The notes under the pieces are model-generated. The model ran no database searches. It was given only the letters and a program-made list of their open reading frames with translations, and had not been told where the DNA came from. 60,211 bases of DNA from Pseudomonadota bacterium (GTDB taxonomy: Bacteria; Pseudomonadota; Gammaproteobacteria; Steroidobacterales; Steroidobacteraceae): contig JAKBWB010000072.1 in NCBI GenBank assembly GCA_021843755.1, positions 1 to 60,211 on the forward strand, written 5' to 3'. Both the position numbers and the translations under genes were made by a program. Position 1 is the stretch's first letter; each line of letters opens with the position of its first letter. Below, piece after piece: positions 46,011 to 54,599 of this stretch.

Positions 46011-46328
46011 CTACTCGAACAGATCGAGTCCCTCGAGCCTGTTCGCGCGCAGCGCCGTATCGTCGCCGGGGGATTCACCCCCTTGGGTCTGATCCTCCTC
46101 GTCGGCCTCCACATCGACCGAGCCACTCCAGTCCTCCGGTGGCTCTGCGGCTTCGATCAGGCCGTCGTCCCATTGAGCGTCCCAGTCCTCGCGATCGATC
46201 TCCCCGACCGTGCCGTCGAAGAACTGGATATCGACGGTGGCATCGGAGTCGTCGATCGCCACGACCTCGAAAAGATCACCGCCGCTCGAGCGGTACCAGT
46301 CGCCGATTCTCGGTTGCGATGCGACCAT
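46011..46328 (-). CDS. Small acidic protein, DUF6763-like
   Basis: 105 residues, strongly acidic. N-terminus 'RIGDWYRSSGGDLFEVVAID', then 'VDIQFFDGTVGEIDREDW', the pattern of a small gammaproteobacterial family that I recall as DUF6763, followed by a disordered Asp/Glu-rich tail. Cytosolic; function unknown. Family assignment from memory of the motif. Confidence 0.7.
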   Translation of the reverse strand: MVASQPRIGDWYRSSGGDLFEVVAIDDSDATVDIQFFDGTVGEIDREDWDAQWDDGLIEAAEPPEDWSGSVDVEADEEDQTQGGESPGDDTALRANRLEGLDLFE

Positions 46329-46519
46329 GGGCTGACCTCACCGGCGCGCCGCCCCCTGGCGCCCCGGAACGACGGTCCCCGGATGGGACCGCTGAGCCCG
46401 CCGGGACGGACGCGGAGCTGTTATCCTGCGTTCGCCCGGCGAGGGGCGGACGTTCATGGTGCACCTCGCGCGCGCGCCTTTCAAGAACGGATGAAGAAAC
46501 CGCGGTGCCGCCTGCCCCG

Positions 46520-47152
46520 ATGATCGAAGAGCCGCTGAAATTCTTCGTGGTCTTTTTCGCGGTCGTGGAACCGATCTCGCTGCTGCCGATCTTCAGCGGG
46601 CTCACCCAGGGCGCGACCCATGAGTACCGGCACCGGATGGCGGTAAAGGCGACCGTGGTCGCGGCACTGATCCTGGCGTTCTTTGCCCTCGTGGGCGCGC
46701 CCTTCCTTGCCGTGATGGGCATCAGTATCGGGGCATTTCGCATCTTCGGCGGTGTGCTGCTGTTCCTGCTGGCCCTGGAGATGGTATTCGCGCGCGAATC
46801 GGGCAGCCGGACCACCAGTGACGAGCAGGCCGAGAGCCAGCGGCGCGCCGACATCTCGGTGGTCCCGCTCGCTTTTCCATTCATTTCCGGTCCGGGCGCG
46901 CTCGCCACGGTACTGCTGTGGTTCGGGCCGGTGCATCTGCTGCGCCAGCCGCTGCTTTTCCTCAGTCTGTTCGTGGCGGTGATCGTGGTGCTGGCCATAT
47001 CCCTGATCATCATGTGGCTCGCCGAGCCGCTGATGCGCATCATCGGGGTAACCGGGGTAAACGTGGCCGGCCGTCTCTTTGGCGTCGTGCTCGGCGCCCT
47101 GGCGGTGCAATTCGTGGTGGACGGGTTGCGCTCCGCCTTCCTGCATGGGTAG
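46520..47152 (+). CDS. MarC family integral membrane protein (second copy)
   Basis: 210 residues, six transmembrane helices. FFAVVEPISLLPIFSGLT near 11-28 and the second half FPFISGPGALATVLLW correspond to the two MarC half-repeats. Start at MIEEPLKFF; an in-frame GTG five codons upstream is possible. Only distant similarity to the MarC at 3358 (NP replaced by EP in the first repeat). Function unknown. Confidence 0.86.
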   Translation: MIEEPLKFFVVFFAVVEPISLLPIFSGLTQGATHEYRHRMAVKATVVAALILAFFALVGAPFLAVMGISIGAFRIFGGVLLFLLALEMVFARESGSRTTSDEQAESQRRADISVVPLAFPFISGPGALATVLLWFGPVHLLRQPLLFLSLFVAVIVVLAISLIIMWLAEPLMRIIGVTGVNVAGRLFGVVLGALAVQFVVDGLRSAFLHG

Positions 47153-47271
47153 GCCGCGCAGCGGCGCACGCCCGCACAGGGGATGTCCCGGCCCGGTGCT
47201 CCACCGCCCCGGAAGGGCCATTGGACCCGCTTGGGCTCACGCCCGGGCACGGGTGGCTCGCCAGGTACGCC

Positions 47272-48000
47272 CTAGATCCGTGTAAAGGCCAAATCCCATA
47301 TGCGGTGCCCCAGGCGCTCTGCGCGGCGCTCGAAACGGGTCTGGGGACGCCCGTGGGGGCGGGGCACGAAACCGCCCTGCGGCGCCACATTGCGCAGGTG
47401 CGGCTCCGCAGTGAGCACCGCGAGCATCTGCTCGGCATACGGGCCCCAGTCCGTGGCCAGATGCAGGATACCGCCACGGCGCAAATGAGCCGCGAGCACG
47501 CTCACGAACGGTCCTTGGATCAACCGTCGCTTGTGATGGCGCTTCTTCGGCCAGGGATCCGGAAAGAGCACCAGGATCTCATCCAGGCAGGCCGGCGGCA
47601 GGTGCTGCTCGAGAACCTCGACGGTATCGCGACAGATCACCCGCACGTTTTTCAGGTCGAGCGCCGCCAGACCGAGGAGCAGCCTCCCAACTCCGGGCCG
47701 ATGCACCTCGATGCCGAGATAGTCACGCTCGGGATGAAGGGCCGCGAGCGCAAGCAGATTCTCGCCATTGCCGAAGCCGATCTCGACGCTGCGCGGGACG
47801 CTACGTCCGAAGAGTGCGTCGAGGTCCAGCATCCCGGCCGGCTCGATACCGTAGCTCGGCCAAAGGCTCACGAGCGCTCGCTCCTGAGCGGTGGTGATGC
47901 GACCGGCGCGCGTAACGAAAGAGCGGACCGACCGGGGATGCTCGCCCGCGACCGCGGGCTGCGAGCCTAGCTGACGGTGGGTAGACCGAGGGCCTTCCAT
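47272..48000 (-). CDS. trmB: tRNA (guanine-N7-)-methyltransferase
   Basis: 242 residues. Methylates G46 in tRNA with SAM. RSFVTRAGRITTAQERAL, the SAM motif VEIGFGNGENL near 92-102, FLGIEVH-like (YLGIEVHRPGVGRLL), LFPDPWPKKRHHKRR and the C-terminal RPHGRPQTRFERRAERLGH all match E. coli TrmB. The start overlaps the rhodanese gene by 34 bases; no later in-frame start precedes RSFV. End of the emrA-to-trmB run. Confidence 0.96.
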   Translation of the reverse strand: MEGPRSTHRQLGSQPAVAGEHPRSVRSFVTRAGRITTAQERALVSLWPSYGIEPAGMLDLDALFGRSVPRSVEIGFGNGENLLALAALHPERDYLGIEVHRPGVGRLLLGLAALDLKNVRVICRDTVEVLEQHLPPACLDEILVLFPDPWPKKRHHKRRLIQGPFVSVLAAHLRRGGILHLATDWGPYAEQMLAVLTAEPHLRNVAPQGGFVPRPHGRPQTRFERRAERLGHRIWDLAFTRI

Positions 48001-48296
48001 GCGACAATGCCTCCGGCCATGTGTGCGGCCGGCTGGCCGCTCGCCTTGCGCAAGCGCGCAGCGGTCAGGGATCTGCCGCCCGCCGCGCAGTGAAACACCA
48101 CCGCCCGCTGCCCGTCGAGCGGCAGATATGCGGCATCGAACGTCGAGAGTGGATATAACAGCGCGCCGGGAATGCGCTCGGTGCCGTACTCGTCGGGCTC
48201 GCGCACGTCGATCAACAGGATCCGGCCCTCTTCGAGCAGGCTCTGCACGTCCTGGGGGCCGTATTCGACGACCCCGTCTGTGGTGACTCGGTTCAT
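47967..48296 (-). CDS. Rhodanese-domain protein
   Basis: 109 residues, a single rhodanese domain. DVREPDEY near 30-37 and the active-site loop CAAGGR (C70-R75), a six-residue loop as in sulfurtransferases. No signal peptide, so cytosolic; it may carry persulfide sulfur. Start at MNRVTTDG, 10 bases after kmo. Overlaps trmB by 34 bases. The physiological acceptor is unknown. Confidence 0.88.
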   Translation of the reverse strand: MNRVTTDGVVEYGPQDVQSLLEEGRILLIDVREPDEYGTERIPGALLYPLSTFDAAYLPLDGQRAVVFHCAAGGRSLTAARLRKASGQPAAHMAGGIVAWKALGLPTVS

Positions 48297-48306
48297 ACGA
48301 GGGATT

Positions 48307-49686
48307 TTAGCCGGTCCGCGCGTCCGGGTCTCGGCCAATCGGCACCGGGAGGCGCTCGTGCACGAGCCGCTCCGCGAGCGTGTAATCGATGCCACCATCG
48401 GCGGTGCGGGCACTGTCCAACTGCCCGATGATCGCGGCCTGGATTGCGCCGCGGCGCTGCGCTTCACGATAGGAGATCTCCGGATGGAACATCACCATCG
48501 AGTAGCGCGGGATGAACCGCTCGGGGAAGCGTCGCTCGAGTTCGAACCCCAGACGCTGGCAACGTTGGAAATCCGCTTCCCGGACGCTGGCGCGCATCTC
48601 CGCATAGTTCTCGAGGGCCATGCGTGCGATCGCCGCCGCGCTCGGCCGGCGCAGGCGCTCGAATTCGGCATACACCGCCGCCCATTCCCCGCCGCGCTCG
48701 AGCAGCGTATCGAGCACGGCGCAGTCCTCGAACGCAGCATTCATACCCTGGCCATGGAATGGGACGATGGCGTGGGCCGCATCGCCGAGCAGCAAGGCCC
48801 GGCCCTCGAGGTGCCAGCCGCGCACGTACACGGTGCCAAGCTGTCCTTGCGGGTTGTGGCGCAAATCCTCGATCAGCGCCGCCTGATACGGCTCCAAGTC
48901 GGGAAACTGCGCGCCGAAGAACGCCCGGAGCGCCACCGCATCGGCCAGCGCCGCGAAGCTCGGCTCGCCGGTACGCGGCAGAAACAGCGTCAGAGTGAAG
49001 GTGCCGTCTGAATTCGGCAAGGCGATCAGCATGAATCCGCCGCGCGGCCAGACATGCAGCACATCGGGCTCGAGCGCATGAGTTCCGCCGAGCGCCGGCA
49101 GGGTCATCTCTTTGTAGTCGTGATCGAGCGGCGCGGCGCACACCGTGCACGCGCCGGCTGCCGCCAGACTCGCGCGCACCGCCGAGCCCGCACCGTCGGC
49201 CGCGATGACCGTTTCGCAGTCGAGCTCGAATGCCCGGCCGGAACGCGCCTCGATGCACTGAACCGCGCGCGACTCGGGCTCGAGGCCGAGGCAGCGATGC
49301 TCGAAGCGCAGCATCACGCCGGCGCGCTCGGCCGCGCTCACGAGCACACGGTTGAGCGCTGCGCGTCCAACCGAATAGTTGATCTCCCCGGGTCGCTGGC
49401 CATACGGGTGCACACTGCCGGGTCCGGACCGCGGATGCACTCTTCGAGCGCGCATCGGCATCAACAGCGGCTCCACATCGGCGAACACTCCGGCGCGCTC
49501 GAGCGGCCGGATGCCGCGCGCGCAAAGGGCGAGGTTGATCGAACGGCCGGCCTGCGCAACGCCACCGCGGGGGTCGGCGCGGCGCTCGAGCAGCGTCACC
49601 GCGAACCCCCGCCGCGCCAGCAGCAGCGCCATCAGCGGCCCCCCGAGGCCGGCGCCGACCACCACGATGTGACGTTCGCGCGACAT
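48307..49686 (-). CDS. kmo: Kynurenine 3-monooxygenase
   Basis: 459 residues. FAD and NADPH-dependent hydroxylation of kynurenine to 3-hydroxykynurenine. FAD-binding VVVGAGLGGPLMALLLARRG at the N-terminus, AGRSINLALCARGI (a KMO hallmark), the DG motif in VIAADGAGSAVR, and the second FAD motif ALLLGDAAHAIVPFHGQGMNAAFEDC. The C-terminus has a hydrophilic tail instead of the membrane helix of eukaryotic KMO. Two bases after kynU, in the same transcript. Confidence 0.94.
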   Translation of the reverse strand: MSRERHIVVVGAGLGGPLMALLLARRGFAVTLLERRADPRGGVAQAGRSINLALCARGIRPLERAGVFADVEPLLMPMRARRVHPRSGPGSVHPYGQRPGEINYSVGRAALNRVLVSAAERAGVMLRFEHRCLGLEPESRAVQCIEARSGRAFELDCETVIAADGAGSAVRASLAAAGACTVCAAPLDHDYKEMTLPALGGTHALEPDVLHVWPRGGFMLIALPNSDGTFTLTLFLPRTGEPSFAALADAVALRAFFGAQFPDLEPYQAALIEDLRHNPQGQLGTVYVRGWHLEGRALLLGDAAHAIVPFHGQGMNAAFEDCAVLDTLLERGGEWAAVYAEFERLRRPSAAAIARMALENYAEMRASVREADFQRCQRLGFELERRFPERFIPRYSMVMFHPEISYREAQRRGAIQAAIIGQLDSARTADGGIDYTLAERLVHERLPVPIGRDPDARTG

Positions 49687-49688
49687 GC

Positions 49689-50957
49689 TCAGGCCGCTCG
49701 CAGCGCCGCTTCGAGGCACTCGACGAAGTCGAAGACGTCCACAAAGCCGTTGTAAAGCGGCGCGGCCGCGGCACGGATGACATCCGGCGCCCTCCAATCG
49801 CACACCACGCCGTGAGCGCGTATCCACTCGAAGACCCGGCGCGCACGAGCCGGGCCGCCACTGACCCGCAGCGAGAGCTGCGCGCCGCGCGCGGCCTGCT
49901 CTCGCGGAGTGATGAGGCGCACCTCGGGCGTGCGCTGCGCGCTGAGCTGCTCGAAAAACGTGCTGAGCGCCACGGACTTCGCGCGCAACCGCTGCATGCC
50001 GGCCTCCCGGAACAGCGCCAGGGAAGCCACGAGCGGCGCGGCGGCGAGCACTGGCTGATTGCTCAGCTGAAAGCCGGCGGCGCCGGCGGCGGCGCGAAAG
50101 TCCTGCGGCATGTCGAAACGGGTCGCCGGATCATGTCCCCACCAGCCGATGAGCCGCGGCCGCGCCGCGTCGAAATGCCGGGAGTGGACGAAACAGCCGC
50201 CGATCGCGCCGGGTCCGGCGTTCAGGTACTTGTAGCTGCACCAGACGGCAAAGTCCGCCGGGATGTCCCGCAGCGGGAACGGCATGTTGCCGACCGAGTG
50301 GGCCAAATCGAAGCCGACGAGCGCGCCGGCTCCCTGCGCGGCGCGCGCGACGCGTGCCAGGTCGAACGCCTGTCCCGTCAGGTACTGCACTCCGGGCCAC
50401 AGAACCAGCGCGATCTGCTCGCCGCAGCGCCGGAGAATCGCTTCCAGGTCCTCCTCGCGAATCAATTCCTCCCCGGCCCGCGGGGCGAACTCGAGCACGT
50501 CCTCCCGCGGATCGCATCCGTGCCACTGCAGATGTGACCTCACCGCGTAACGGTCCGAGGGGAAGGCGCCGGCCTCGATCAGAACGCGGCGCCGCGCACC
50601 GGCCGGCCGATAGAAGCTGGCGAGCATCAATTGCAGGTTCACCGTGAGCGAATTCATCACCGCGACTTCCTCGGTCCGGCAGCCGAGCAGGTCTGCCATC
50701 GGCGTCGCGAGCGCATCGTGGTAGCCGATCCACGGGCGTCGCGCGTCTTCGTGACCGAGCACGCCCAGACGCTCCCAATCTTCGAGGTCCTCGGCGAGGG
50801 TCTCGCGCGCAGCGAACGGCATCAATCCCAACGAGTGTCCACAGAGGTAGGTGCAGCGTCCGCCTTGCGCCCTGCGCGGCATGGCGAAGCGCTCTCGAAG
50901 CGGCGCCAAGGGGTCCGCAGCGTCTCTTTCAAGGGCGGTTTCACGCGTCAGCGCCAT
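49689..50957 (-). CDS. kynU: Kynureninase
   Basis: 422 residues. PLP enzyme cleaving kynurenine or 3-hydroxykynurenine to anthranilate or 3-hydroxyanthranilate plus alanine. YLCGHSLGLMPFAARE, VMNSLTVNLQLMLASFY, the cofactor Asp in VGFDLAHSVGNMP, and the PLP lysine K243 in WCSYKYLNAGPG. Normal length. The gene follows the efflux permease gene by 35 bases with GGTGG before the ATG and no terminator. With kmo it would make 3-hydroxyanthranilate; genes for the earlier and later steps are not here. Confidence 0.96.
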   Translation of the reverse strand: MALTRETALERDAADPLAPLRERFAMPRRAQGGRCTYLCGHSLGLMPFAARETLAEDLEDWERLGVLGHEDARRPWIGYHDALATPMADLLGCRTEEVAVMNSLTVNLQLMLASFYRPAGARRRVLIEAGAFPSDRYAVRSHLQWHGCDPREDVLEFAPRAGEELIREEDLEAILRRCGEQIALVLWPGVQYLTGQAFDLARVARAAQGAGALVGFDLAHSVGNMPFPLRDIPADFAVWCSYKYLNAGPGAIGGCFVHSRHFDAARPRLIGWWGHDPATRFDMPQDFRAAAGAAGFQLSNQPVLAAAPLVASLALFREAGMQRLRAKSVALSTFFEQLSAQRTPEVRLITPREQAARGAQLSLRVSGGPARARRVFEWIRAHGVVCDWRAPDVIRAAAAPLYNGFVDVFDFVECLEAALRAA

Positions 50958-50992
50958 GATTCAGCCACCAGACTCACCCCTTCGGCTGGAAT

Positions 50993-52654
50993 CTAGAGAG
51001 GCACCTGGGCCGCATTATCGGAATCGGCCGCAGCGGCGGCACGGTGGCCGTGGTGAGCCGGTGGCGGCCGCAACAAGAGCAACAGCGGCGAGATCACGAT
51101 GACGAATATCATCAGCGCCCGGAATACGTCGTCGAACGACATCATCAATGCCTGGCGCTCCATCCACGCATAGATTTGACCCACAGCCATGTGCGAGGCG
51201 GCTGCGGGCGCGGCGCCGCGACTCAAGAACAGCCGGGTAAGAGCGTGCACGGCGTGCACGTACGGTGCATTGAGCGGCTGCAGGCCGCTCACCAGGCGCT
51301 CCTGATGAAACTGCTTACGGCGCGCGAGCAAGGCCTGCACCATAGCGATGCCGACGCTGCCCCCGACGTTTCGCCCGACGGCAATCATGGCGGCGGCGTT
51401 GCCTGTGCGGTTTGCAGGCACACCAACATAGGCGGCCGTCATCAATGGCACGAACAGGAACGGGATTCCCGCGGACTGCCAGGCACGCGCATACGCCACC
51501 TGGCCGAACGTCACGGTGACGGCGAAGTGCGACATCATCCACAGGGAGAAGCAGATCACGGCGAACGCCATCCACATCATGTTCCGTGGCCGGGTGCGGC
51601 CGCTCAGTATTCCGGCGAGCGGCATGCTGACCATCGTGATCATGCCGCCCAAGGTGAGCGCCAGACCCGCTCGTTCGGCCGTGTAGCCCATGACCTCCTG
51701 CAGGAACTGCGGCAGGAACTGCGTGGTGCCGAACAGGATGACTCCAATCACCATGATGATCAGCACGCCCACCGCGAAATTGCGGTTCTTGAACAGGCGC
51801 ATCTCGAGCAAGGGCTCACGGGCAAACAGCTCCCACACCACGAACCCGACGATGCACACTCCGGAGACGATGGCCGCCGCGCGTATCAGCGGACTGGCGA
51901 ACCAGTCGTCCACCACGCCACGGTCGGTCATCACTTCCAGAGCAGCCAGGCCGAGCGCGATGAGCGTCGCACCCAGCACATCGAAACGGATGCCCTGCTT
52001 CCAGCGGGCCTTGCGTTCCTCGACCAACAGCGGCGGCTCGTCAACGTAGCGCTGCACCAGTGACAGCGACAGGAACCCGATCGGCACGTTGATGAAAAAT
52101 ATCCAGTGCCACGAGAAGTGATCGGTGATATAGCCGCCGATCAGCGGTCCGAGCATCGGCGCCAGGATGACGGTCATCCCGTACACCGACATGGCCTTGC
52201 CGCGGGATTGTGGCGGAAACGAGTCGACCAGCATCGCCTGAGTGACGGGCGCGAGACCTCCGCCGCCGATGCCCTGGGCGACGCGCGCGGTGATCAGAAA
52301 CGTCAGCGACGGCGCGAGCCCGCAGAGCAGCGATGAGATGGTGAACAACCCGACGCTCGCCATGTAGTAGCGCTTGCGGCCGATGACGTTCGACAACCAA
52401 CTGCTCGCGGGGACCACCACCGCATTGGCGATCAGATAGCTGGTGAGCACCCAGGTCGACTCATCGTAGCTGACCGCGAGGGAGCCGGCGATGTGCTGCA
52501 GCGACACGTTGGCGATGGCGGTGTCGAGCACCTCCATGAACGCCGAGATGGAGATGATGGTTGCGATCAGCCAGGGGCTGTGGCGGCCGGCTGCCGAGCG
52601 GGACGCGGTCCACACATGCGCGCCCCCGCCGCCCTGTGCGCTGGGCCCGGCCAT
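50993..52654 (-). CDS. emrB: DHA2-family MFS multidrug exporter (EmrB-like)
   Basis: 553 residues, 14 transmembrane helices. ISISAFMEVLDTAIANVSL at the N-terminus (motif D1), WVLTSYLIANAVVVPASSWL, ARVAQGIGGGGLAPVTQAML (motif C-like) and GKAMSVYGMTVILAPMLGPLIGG are typical of EmrB/QacA proton antiporters. Starts one base after emrA; together they form a tripartite exporter needing an outer-membrane channel. The next genes in the run are kynU and kmo. Confidence 0.92.
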   Translation of the reverse strand: MAGPSAQGGGGAHVWTASRSAAGRHSPWLIATIISISAFMEVLDTAIANVSLQHIAGSLAVSYDESTWVLTSYLIANAVVVPASSWLSNVIGRKRYYMASVGLFTISSLLCGLAPSLTFLITARVAQGIGGGGLAPVTQAMLVDSFPPQSRGKAMSVYGMTVILAPMLGPLIGGYITDHFSWHWIFFINVPIGFLSLSLVQRYVDEPPLLVEERKARWKQGIRFDVLGATLIALGLAALEVMTDRGVVDDWFASPLIRAAAIVSGVCIVGFVVWELFAREPLLEMRLFKNRNFAVGVLIIMVIGVILFGTTQFLPQFLQEVMGYTAERAGLALTLGGMITMVSMPLAGILSGRTRPRNMMWMAFAVICFSLWMMSHFAVTVTFGQVAYARAWQSAGIPFLFVPLMTAAYVGVPANRTGNAAAMIAVGRNVGGSVGIAMVQALLARRKQFHQERLVSGLQPLNAPYVHAVHALTRLFLSRGAAPAAASHMAVGQIYAWMERQALMMSFDDVFRALMIFVIVISPLLLLLRPPPAHHGHRAAAAADSDNAAQVPL

Positions 52655-52655
52655 G

Positions 52656-53810
52656 TCAATTTATTCTGATCTCGGGCTCGACCGACATGCCTGGACCGAG
52701 CACGCAGCCGGACGGCGGCGCGTCGAAAGTGATCCGGACCGGCACGCGTTGCACGACCTTCACATAATTTCCGGTGGCGTTCTGCGGCGGCAGCAGGTCG
52801 AACGCCACGCCCGAGCCGCGCTGAATCGACTGCACCTTGCCGTGAACGGTGGCATTCGGACACGCGTCGATGTGGATGCTCACGCGCTGACCCGGGTGGA
52901 TGAGGTAGAGGTCCGTCTCTTTGATATTTGCGGTCACCCACATCTTGAGCGGCACGAGCGCCATCAGTTCCTGGCCGGGACTGACGTAGTTGCCGATGGC
53001 CACGGATTTCTTGGTCACGTGGCCGGCCTCGGCGGCCCTGACGGTCGTGTAGCTCAGGTCGAGGCGCGCGGCCGCAACGTGCGCGCGAGCGTTCGCCACG
53101 CGGGCCATGGCACCCGCCACGGCTGCCTGCGCCGCCTCGAGCTCGGCTTGTGCGCCGGCTATTTTCTCTTGTGCCACACGCAATTGAGCCTTGGCGCTGC
53201 GCGCGGCCGCCTCCACCTGGTCGAGCTGTGTGCGTGCCAGGGCCTTGATGTTACGGCGGCGTAGAAAAAGATAGCGATGCAGGTTCGCGAGCGCGTTCGC
53301 CGTCTGGGCTTGCGTACTGATGTACGCGGCCCGCGCCTGCTCGACCGCTGCGCGCGCAACGGAAACATTGGCCCGCGCCTGGCCGAGACCGGTCCGCGCC
53401 AGTTGCTCGGCCGCCAACGACTGGCGCAGCGCGACACGGAAGGGGGTCGGATCGATCTGCACCAGAATCTGGCCGGCGGCGACTTTCTCGTTGTCCACGA
53501 CCGGCACCGAGATCACCTGCCCCGACACACGCGGCGAAACCGCAGCGATCCGAGTGTCGATGAAGGCATCGTCGGTACCGACGAAGTGGCTCTCGTACCT
53601 CCAGATCAGCACGCCTGCGACGATCCCCACGAGAATAATGAGGGCGGCTGCCGCGATCTTGAGCATCGTCCGCCGGCGCATGGGGCCCTGAGGCGCCTCA
53701 TGAGCCCGCCGCTCGGCACCGCTCTGGGTTGCCGGAATGCCGCTGGCGTCGCCGTGCGTTGGGATCTCGGGCTGGCGGTCGCCGGCGCTGGAAGGGGGCG
53801 TCGAATCCAT
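52656..53810 (-). CDS. emrA: EmrA/HlyD-family membrane fusion protein
   Basis: 384 residues. Cytosolic Pro/Gln-rich N-terminus, one membrane anchor (about 50-70: MLKIAAAALIILVGIVAGVLI), the lipoyl domain starting DAFIDTRIAAVSPRVSGQVISVPVVDNEKV, a long helical hairpin (about 135-240), the second lipoyl half and a beta-barrel (MWVTANIKETDLYLIHPGQRV). The start MDSTPPSSAGD matches the family; upstream codons do not. First gene of the minus-strand run, divergent from the membrane-protein/regulator/prenyltransferase genes. Confidence 0.92.
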   Translation of the reverse strand: MDSTPPSSAGDRQPEIPTHGDASGIPATQSGAERRAHEAPQGPMRRRTMLKIAAAALIILVGIVAGVLIWRYESHFVGTDDAFIDTRIAAVSPRVSGQVISVPVVDNEKVAAGQILVQIDPTPFRVALRQSLAAEQLARTGLGQARANVSVARAAVEQARAAYISTQAQTANALANLHRYLFLRRRNIKALARTQLDQVEAAARSAKAQLRVAQEKIAGAQAELEAAQAAVAGAMARVANARAHVAAARLDLSYTTVRAAEAGHVTKKSVAIGNYVSPGQELMALVPLKMWVTANIKETDLYLIHPGQRVSIHIDACPNATVHGKVQSIQRGSGVAFDLLPPQNATGNYVKVVQRVPVRITFDAPPSGCVLGPGMSVEPEIRIN

Positions 53811-53860
53811 GGCTGAAGCATATCTTAACGTGTGATCCGGGCGGCGTGTGGCCCGGGTGG

Positions 53861-53875
53861 CATGCGAAGCGCATG
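53861..53875. promoter_or_regulatory. Inverted repeat CATGCG-AAG-CGCATG
   Basis: Perfect 6-base arms with a 3-base spacer in the emrA / membrane-protein intergenic region. Its centre is 40 bases (about four helical turns) from the centre of the dyad at 53900-53916. Candidate operator. Confidence 0.4.
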
Positions 53876-53899
53876 GGCGGCGGCGATCGGCGGCTTTTA

Positions 53900-53916
53900 A
53901 CTCTGCACCGCAGAGT
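53900..53916. promoter_or_regulatory. Inverted repeat ACTCTGC-ACC-GCAGAGT, candidate operator
   Basis: Perfect 7-base arms with a 3-base spacer, ending two bases before the plus-strand -35 box. A dimeric winged-helix protein such as the one encoded at 54596 is the natural candidate to bind here and control the rightward genes, and perhaps emrA too. Binding is inference. Confidence 0.5.
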
Positions 53917-53918
53917 AC

Positions 53919-53947
53919 TTGACGAGAACGAAGTAGATCCCTAGAGT
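53919..53947 (+). promoter_or_regulatory. sigma70-type promoter of the membrane protein / regulator / prenyltransferase operon
   Basis: TTGACG (53919-53924), 17-base spacer, TAGAGT (53942-53947; 4 of 6 matches to TATAAT). Transcription would begin near 53954, so the GTG at 53946 cannot be the start codon of the first gene and the ATG at 53985 or 54009 is used. Confidence 0.5.
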
Positions 53948-54008
53948 GCAGGCTCCCATCCGCCCGCGGCCGAACCGTCCTCCAATGCGATCGAACAACC
54001 CGGTGGCA

Positions 54009-54599
54009 ATGGATTCCCACGCGCTCGGGACGCTGAACTACATCCGCGCCTCGATCGAGGCGGCCGGCGCCTTCGCGGTACCGGGCACGGCGGGCATTGC
54101 CTTGGGCGTGGTCGGACTCGCCGCCGCAGGGCTGGCGTCGGTCCCCGCCCTCGCCGCGCGCTGGCTTGCGATCTGGTTGATCGCGAGCGTGGTCGCCTCG
54201 GGACTCGGTCTGGTGCTGGTCGCCCGCCACCGCTCCGGCGCGGGGCTGCCCCTGTACCGCGGGCCGGCCCGCCGCTTTGTGTTCTGCCTCATGCCGGCGC
54301 TGCTGTCGGGCGCCGTGCTCACGGCGGTCTTGTATACGGCCGGTGAGCGGCGGTTGATTCCCGGGACCTGGTTGCTGCTGTACGGTAGCGCGGTGCTGTC
54401 GGCGACGCTGCTGACCGCGCCGGTGATGATGCGGCTGATTGGTATCATGGGCGCGCTGTTCGTGCTGCTCGGCGGACTCGCTTTCGAGCTGCCACCGCAG
54501 TGGCACAACCTGGTGCTCGGCGCCGGTTTCGGTGTGCTGCACCTGGTGTTCGGGCTGTTGATCGGCCGGATCGAGGTGCGGGAGGACGCGGCGGCATGA
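54009..54599 (+). CDS. Membrane protein of unknown function in the regulator/prenyltransferase operon
   Basis: 196 residues from MDSHALGTLNYIRASIEAA (an ATG at 53985 would add eight). Six or so hydrophobic helices: about 20-45, 48-70, 88-112, 118-140, 142-160 and 166-188. The N-terminal 'LGTLNYIRASIEAAGAFAVPGTAG' segment is amphipathic and looks conserved in type, but I know no named family. Coupled by ATGA to the regulator gene. Possibly a membrane sensor or a lipid-related protein; function unknown. Confidence 0.75.
   Translation: MDSHALGTLNYIRASIEAAGAFAVPGTAGIALGVVGLAAAGLASVPALAARWLAIWLIASVVASGLGLVLVARHRSGAGLPLYRGPARRFVFCLMPALLSGAVLTAVLYTAGERRLIPGTWLLLYGSAVLSATLLTAPVMMRLIGIMGALFVLLGGLAFELPPQWHNLVLGAGFGVLHLVFGLLIGRIEVREDAAA

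Noticed and set aside
45845-46519. N-terminal extension of the second MarC frame
   Set aside because: The extra 225 codons are Arg/Pro-rich and run through the Rieske gene and antisense to the DUF6763-like gene; MarC begins at 46520.
53946-54008. GTG start at 53946 for the membrane protein
   Set aside because: The codon lies inside the predicted -10 box, so it would not be in the transcript.
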